From Curvularia sp. ZM96 (lineage: Eukaryota; Ascomycota; Dothideomycetes; Pleosporales; Pleosporaceae): DNA of 64,000 bases. Positions 59,291-64,000 of the stretch are shown here, piece after piece. The notes under the pieces are model-generated. The model did no database searches, had not been told where the DNA came from, and saw nothing but the letters and a program-made list of their open reading frames with translations. The DNA lies in contig JAJGBQ010000004.1 of the NCBI GenBank assembly GCA_022457065.1, positions 1,550,001 through 1,614,000 of the forward strand, given 5' to 3'. Position 1 is the stretch's first letter. Each line of letters starts with the position of its first letter. The position numbers were made by a program, and so were the translations under genes.

Positions 59291-60208
59291 TCAGCTAATA
59301 AGACGCATCGTGACCTCGACCGTAGCAAACGTCCCTGCGGAAACGGGCATGGCACGGAGCAGAGTCGGTCCAATGCCCCTCCAGAAGCCGCCCAGACCCT
59401 CACCCCTGTATGTCTTTGCAAAGCAGTCTCTCATGCTCTTGTACTTTTGGTCTGCCCCAAAGCCATCACTTTGCATCTTACTCTTGATGACATCAAACGG
59501 ATAACTGCTGATCCAAAGCACCTCGCCCGCCAGTCCACCATACGCCGCGACCTTGAGGGTAGAGATTTCGGACCGGTCAATGTTGTTGCGTGCAGCATCC
59601 GAGTTCATGAGATACTCGAATGCGGTAAACCAACATCCGTACGCCTGAGCTTCACGCATAAAAGTCACTGCTGTGCCGCGGTAGACGCCGCCAAGTATGC
59701 CTTGGTGAGCCGAGAGCTTGCGGACGCAATCGATGGGCCCGTTGTAGAGCCGGTTTGCGCCGTGCGGCTGAGTCTGCAATCTTATACGGATGTGCTCAAT
59801 TGGGCTCGAGAAAGCCGTATTGGCGATACCTGCAAAGGCGCCGGCGGCGTAGTACTGTGAGTAAGACAGCTGTGCGGATCCGGACTTGGCTGTATTGCTC
59901 GCTTCGAAAGCGCGGCGTGCATAGTGGAAGCCACCGAATTGGATAGACACACAGGCTCCGATACCAATTAGAGGCGTCAAGGTGCCTTTGTAGAACGCGA
60001 GTGCGCCTTCGTTTTGGTAGATTTTGGTTGCTGCATCTAGAGCGCCAGAGTATTGGGATGTCGTCTGCAGGCGCACTTTGACAATGTCGAATGGCTGGCC
60101 GATGAGGACCTGAGCGACTCCGCCCACGGCTCCAGCGAAAAGGTCCTTGAGTGTACGGGAGAGACCGGCCTGCGCTGGGTCCTCATGTTCCATATGAGGA
60201 TCTGACAT
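59291..60208 (-). CDS. Mitochondrial carrier, Ymc1/Ymc2 (SLC25A20/29-like) type
   Basis: An intronless gene of 305 residues with the three-repeat carrier fold. Signature motifs are QPFDIVKVRLQT (repeat 1), SPIEHIRIRLQTQ (repeat 2) and YPFDVIKSKMQ (repeat 3). Glycine-rich helix faces are present (FAGAVGGVAQVLIG, AAGAFAGIANTAF). The text after repeat 1 (FYKGTLTPLIGIGACVSIQFGGFHYARR) is characteristic of the Ymc1/Ymc2 and carnitine/basic amino-acid carrier branch. Yeast Ymc1 is linked to glycine and glutamate-related transport, so a small amino acid or acyl-carnitine cargo is plausible, but the sequence alone does not settle it. Length is normal and the start context is clean. Confidence 0.88.
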   Translation of the reverse strand: MSDPHMEHEDPAQAGLSRTLKDLFAGAVGGVAQVLIGQPFDIVKVRLQTTSQYSGALDAATKIYQNEGALAFYKGTLTPLIGIGACVSIQFGGFHYARRAFEASNTAKSGSAQLSYSQYYAAGAFAGIANTAFSSPIEHIRIRLQTQPHGANRLYNGPIDCVRKLSAHQGILGGVYRGTAVTFMREAQAYGCWFTAFEYLMNSDAARNNIDRSEISTLKVAAYGGLAGEVLWISSYPFDVIKSKMQSDGFGADQKYKSMRDCFAKTYRGEGLGGFWRGIGPTLLRAMPVSAGTFATVEVTMRLIS

Positions 60209-61148
60209 TTTGGTTTCTGCTCCCTGATTCCAAATCGCTGTCCACAGGTCCCTACTCTTAACGTCCTACGCACGAGCCCTATGGAGGGGCAACAGTGGCT
60301 CGACCAATCTGCAGTCACCTTTGTCTTGCTCCTCACCCAGATAGGAGACCGGACAGCCTCAAGCAGTCGTATAGTCAATTGGAATGATTTTTTTGAAAAT
60401 GTGATGGTGTTCAGAAGTCTCTCCAGAAGGTCCAAAACCCAATTGCGTGCTTGTGCACGGACGTACTAGCTAGCAAACGTCCTTGGATAGCCGATGGTCG
60501 GCTGCATCTCATGCCTCGAACGGGTCATCATTCGCACAACACTAAGTCGCCGCATTGATAACCACCACCTCACAAGTCAGACTTTGGACGTGAACATAAA
60601 ATGGCACACAGCTCAGAACAAAAGAATCAGATTTCCACCTGGTATCGGTATATCCCGTGATCCCTGTCGATTCCGCTAGCCAACAGATGGAAGCCATTCA
60701 TACCCATTCAACGCCGATCCAACGAGAAAAGAAACATATAGGAACACTAGCAACGGACATGACGAGATACAGAAAAAACAGAGAGACGCGAGTCAACTAG
60801 ACGCTTGTAGATACTCCTGCCAGACGGAAATCTCCCAGAGGGTGACTAGCATAAATGCAGCTATAAAACAGACAAGAAGAAAAAAACGACAAAGGGAAAC
60901 TAGACAGCTGGCCGTGGAGCGAACGTCATGAAGGTTATTTCGAGATGCCGCGCGCCCGTACAAACTTGAAGCGCGCATGTTGATGTCCGGGGACCCCTCT
61001 CTACCAGCGTTTCTCCAGCAAGAAGGGCCGTAATCTTACAACACCACTTGCCCCTCCAAAGCGGGGAGGTTTCGAGTGTGTAAGAAACCAGCGGGTTGCG
61101 CAGTAACATGTCTGCGGTTTAAAAAGAATCGGGTATAAACCGAAAAAG
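60209..61148. other. Intergenic between the carrier start and the Ras-like stop
   Basis: 940 bp. The left part is the carrier promoter, the right part the 3'-flank of the GTPase. Minus-strand frames such as 60037..60435 overlap the carrier gene in another frame. No gene. Confidence 0.45.
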
Positions 61149-62087
61149 CTACCAGCATTTAAGTTTACTCCAGAAGCTTTGTTTCGGCTCATCGGAATCG
61201 CGCTTTTCGCTGTAGTTGTTTGCTGCAGAGTGATTTGGATTCGACATGGGAAGGGCGGCAGTGCGGTTCACAGATGTCTCGTTTGCGGTAAGTTTGCGTG
61301 CTTCTACGACGCGGCGGACGAGCACTGTTGATCGCAGACGAGTTAGCGAATTGCTCACTCCCGCAATCTGAGAGAAGATGGAGTGGAGGAAGAAAAGACT
61401 CACAGGCAAATGTCTCCTCAATGTTGACCATTTCCCTCGCACTCGTCTCCATGAAGCCGCATTTCCGTTTCCGCGCCCACTCGAGACCTCTCTTTGCTTC
61501 GATTACCCGTTGGCTCTGCAGATCGCACTTGTTGCCAACCACACACTTGATGGGCGGTATCTTGCCGTTGTCTAACCGGTTGTCCGTCTCCATGTCAATC
61601 ATCTCCATGAAGTAGTCGAGTGCGTCGAGCGAGTTGGCCGCGGTGATGTCGTAGACGAGGAGGAAGGCATCGGATTGCAGATTCGACGCCGCCCAAAGGC
61701 CGCGGTATTCTTCTTGGCCAGCGGTGTCGGTGAGCATAAGGTAGTAAGGGACGCCGTCGATAGTACGTGTTACTGAGTACGAGTCTTCTGTAGAGGGAGT
61801 CAGATGTGTGTGGGCACGAAGTGGTTGTGCGCGTGTGCCGTACCTATTGTTGGATCGTACCTAGAAACACAGGTTAGCGATTGCATTCCTCTTTGGTTGC
61901 AGCTCTACATTGAGCGCGCGCAACTTACTCTGATGTCCATTCGCTTCTCACCAGCCGCAATGTGATTGAGCTCTTTCCTGTGCGCGTATTAGCCTGCGAG
62001 CCCTTTCCAAATCTCTCTGTAGGTTTGCGCCATACCGCATCCTCCATCGCCACACACTGTAATCGTTATCCTGTTGTTCTCATCCAT
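61149..62087 (-). CDS. Ras-like small GTPase
   Basis: Five exons (62087..62036, 61977..61929, 61860..61844, 61787..61404, 61324..61149) total exactly 226 codons, 225 residues; introns of 58, 68, 56 and 79 bp. Exon 3 is just 17 bases and carries most of the effector loop. It is a membrane-signalling switch of the Ras family. Visible features are the P-loop GDGGCGKSS (13-21), effector DPTIEDSY assembled across two introns, switch II DTAGQEEYRGLW, NKCD, and ETSA. The C-terminal hypervariable region is polar (NHSAANNYSEKRDSDEPK) and ends FWSKLKCW at the stop. No CAAX box is visible, so ordinary farnesylation is not predicted. It resembles filamentous-fungal Ras proteins outside the Ras1 group; subfamily unresolved. 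Confidence 0.9.
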
Positions 62088-64000
62088 GATGTCCGCCTCT
62101 TGCGCTTTCTCGCTGCCAATATGCTACGCTTCTGTCGGGCGGGTTGCGGAGCGTGTGATGGTTGTCGCAATCGCGTTTCGCCTCACTCAGCCCCGAGTCT
62201 GGCTTGTTTGCGCGCGCCACCCCAAAGGTTGCCCTTGCTTCTTCTCCCTGACACCGCACGAGACCAAAAAGCAACCCCAATAGAGTACTGTCGTATGAGG
62301 TGTGTCGCAACTGATTCGTGGGAGACGCTCCGTCCAGTCCTGAAAATGGAAAAAAAGAAAGGAAAAAAGAAGAGAGTGTATATCCCTCGAGGGTCACTTG
62401 CTTGTCCTTCGCGGCAGGCAAGTAAACCAAGGTATTCAGACGGCCGAGTGCAAGGAAAACCAAAAAAAGAAAAACATGCGCAGGGTCACCGTGGCACCAA
62501 GAGCATGCACTAGTACAGTACAGTAAGACAAGAGTAAGAGTAAGAGCGAGAAAACGGGTAGGAGCAAATGAAGCGGGACAGTGCGCACTATCTAACCATC
62601 AGAAAACGAGAAAGAAAGAGGGACATAGCCTCTACCTAGTACATAAGCATCATCCGGTCGGGCATTAACCGTAACGAAATGAGCTGGGTACGAAGATCCC
62701 CTTCTGCAACCGCGCCTCGCCCCCCGTCGACTCTCCTCCCCTACCGCAACCCCATCGTATCCTCTCATGACCCATGTCAGACAGAGACAAGAAAAAAAAA
62801 GGACAATTTTGCTCAAACCTTCGGAAAGGACCCCTGTCAGCATCTTTCGGATGATCAGGCCAAGGAAACCGAGGATAAGAATCTCTTTTGTCAAGTGAGG
62901 CCAGCAACAACGATTGGGCCAGCCTTAAACCTGCCGGGCGTCGTTTGCGAAGCTGGGGAGGGGCTGTGTGCCAGGGGACCCAAGGGAAAAGGGACCTGGC
63001 CTCTCTGTGTGTCTCGCTCTCTCCGTTCCGTTGTCCAACCCCCTCGCGCAAGCAAGATGCCCGGGCCGCATTGGACGTGCAGCGGCCCCTTGAGAAGCAG
63101 GGGAGGTGACATCTCGGAGCAACATCCCCACTTGTTTGATTGGGTGGCTTGACGAGCCGCTAGGATGCCGGGGCACGGGGGAAGGCTAGTGCACGTTGCT
63201 TGCCTGTTGTGTTGCGTGCGTGCCGCGCCCATCTCCCATGCCTATCCCTCACGTCAAGCTGAAGTTTATTTGGGGCCCGTCGCTGCACTTTCGGTCTACA
63301 CTATCCACTTTACCACGCATACACCGAGGCTCGATATCTACCTCTCGCTACTGAGTCGGGCATGGAATGCATTGTCATTGGGCTGCTGATCTCTCTACAG
63401 CCAATTCAAATCAATACGACACAGTCGTCTTTCGTAACAAAACCAAACAAGGAATTTTTAATTTACACCTTCTTCCCGCGCGACAATGCACTTTGTCAAC
63501 ACTCCACGCCTCAATCCCTCAGCTCCTCAATGCATCCTTTCAACCACTTTTTCTTCTCCACAGAACGTCCGTCTGGACCATGACGGCCCAATTTCTCTTT
63601 CTATCTTTTCGTCGTTCTACCCCTTGTCATCTTCGTCACCGGCACACCCACGTCTCCCGTTCCGTACCTCTTCTTCCCTGTCCATTGCCTTGCCGGTCTT
63701 TTCTCTCTCTCTCTCTTTTCTTGTAATGCTACTCGCGCGCAAGTCCGCGCCGGCGTCCTTGGCACACACGGGAAACCAAACGGTCGCCGAGGTGCGCGTG
63801 TGCCTAACCAAGTTTCTTGCTTTAAAACACCCCTCCCATTTCCTGTTTTGCCCTTGCATCATCAACCACTGACTTATACTGCCGCCATCTCCACGGGAGA
63901 AACAAAAAAACAGTGCTAATCATCCGCCCGTTTCTTCCCGTAGCGCCATCACATCACACATACGCCATGCAAGCCGAACACACATACAAACCTTTTTTCT
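62088..64000. other. 1.9-kb non-coding right end
   Basis: The left part is the Ras-like gene's promoter. Purine-rich runs lie at 62346-62375, short tandem AGTAC and AGTAAG repeats at about 62513-62545, and pyrimidine-rich runs (TCTCTC at about 63700-63720) further right. The many short frames have no family look. The pyrimidine-rich right end resembles the leader or promoter of a gene beyond the window. Confidence 0.45.

Noticed and set aside
62592..63872. Several overlapping frames of 100-157 codons on both strands at the right end
   Set aside because: Composition follows local purine or pyrimidine bias, no domains, mutual overlap; better explained as leader or promoter DNA.

Overview
This is eukaryotic DNA from a filamentous ascomycete. 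The genes are compact and mostly interrupted by short (about 45-110 bp) GT...AG introns. The protein set (Apc1/BimE, fungal cystathionine gamma-synthase, augmin subunit 1, Utp22, CCT7, Top3, a Zn2Cys6 regulator, a small secreted protein) fits a Pezizomycotina fungus. A Dothideomycete of the Pleosporales type is my best guess; that placement is inference from overall impression, not proof. All exon structures here were worked out by eye from reading frame, splice signals and recognisable protein families.

Layout. 1-9 kb: the 5' part of apc1 (cut by the left edge) shares a 209-bp promoter with a beta-propeller nuclear protein (Nup37 candidate); a GTPBP1-like GTPase follows. 9-17.8 kb is unusually gene-poor for this window: a 4.8-kb stretch with no credible gene, a C2H2 zinc-finger regulator at 13.8-14.7 kb, and a 3.1-kb region upstream of it. 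17.8-26.1 kb is dense housekeeping: cystathionine gamma-synthase, augmin subunit 1, protein-L-isoaspartate methyltransferase and Utp22, arranged as two divergent pairs. 26.9-33.7 kb is an accessory, metabolism-like block: type-B carboxylesterase, short-chain dehydrogenase, cytochrome P450 and alpha/beta hydrolase, with no polyketide or peptide synthase. A 10-mer (GGGTAACTCA) occurs upstream of the dehydrogenase and again in the P450/hydrolase shared promoter.

33.9-40.9 kb returns to housekeeping: an Mtm1/SLC25A39-40 carrier, an FBXO9/Pof7-type F-box protein, CCT7 and a small F-box-like protein. 42.3-54 kb mixes accessory and core genes: a monocarboxylate-type MFS transporter, a 116-residue secreted protein, topoisomerase III, a DHPON/FrsA-like alpha/beta hydrolase with a broken partial copy of itself on the other side of top3, a Zn2Cys6 regulator divergent from that hydrolase (its zinc cluster is split over two exons), and an ELYS-like nucleoporin. 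55-57.2 kb holds a YdeI/OmdA-family gene, TA-rich DNA and a decayed Ser/Thr-rich membrane protein whose in-frame stops fit C-to-T mutation. The right end carries a Ymc1-type mitochondrial carrier, a five-exon Ras-like GTPase with no visible CAAX box, and about 1.9 kb of non-coding DNA that looks like the upstream region of a gene beyond the window.

The points most worth a second look are the synthase-less dehydrogenase-P450-hydrolase cluster with its shared motif, the split Zn2Cys6 regulator beside a hydrolase that has left a pseudogene copy across top3, the small secreted protein, and the two pseudogenes.
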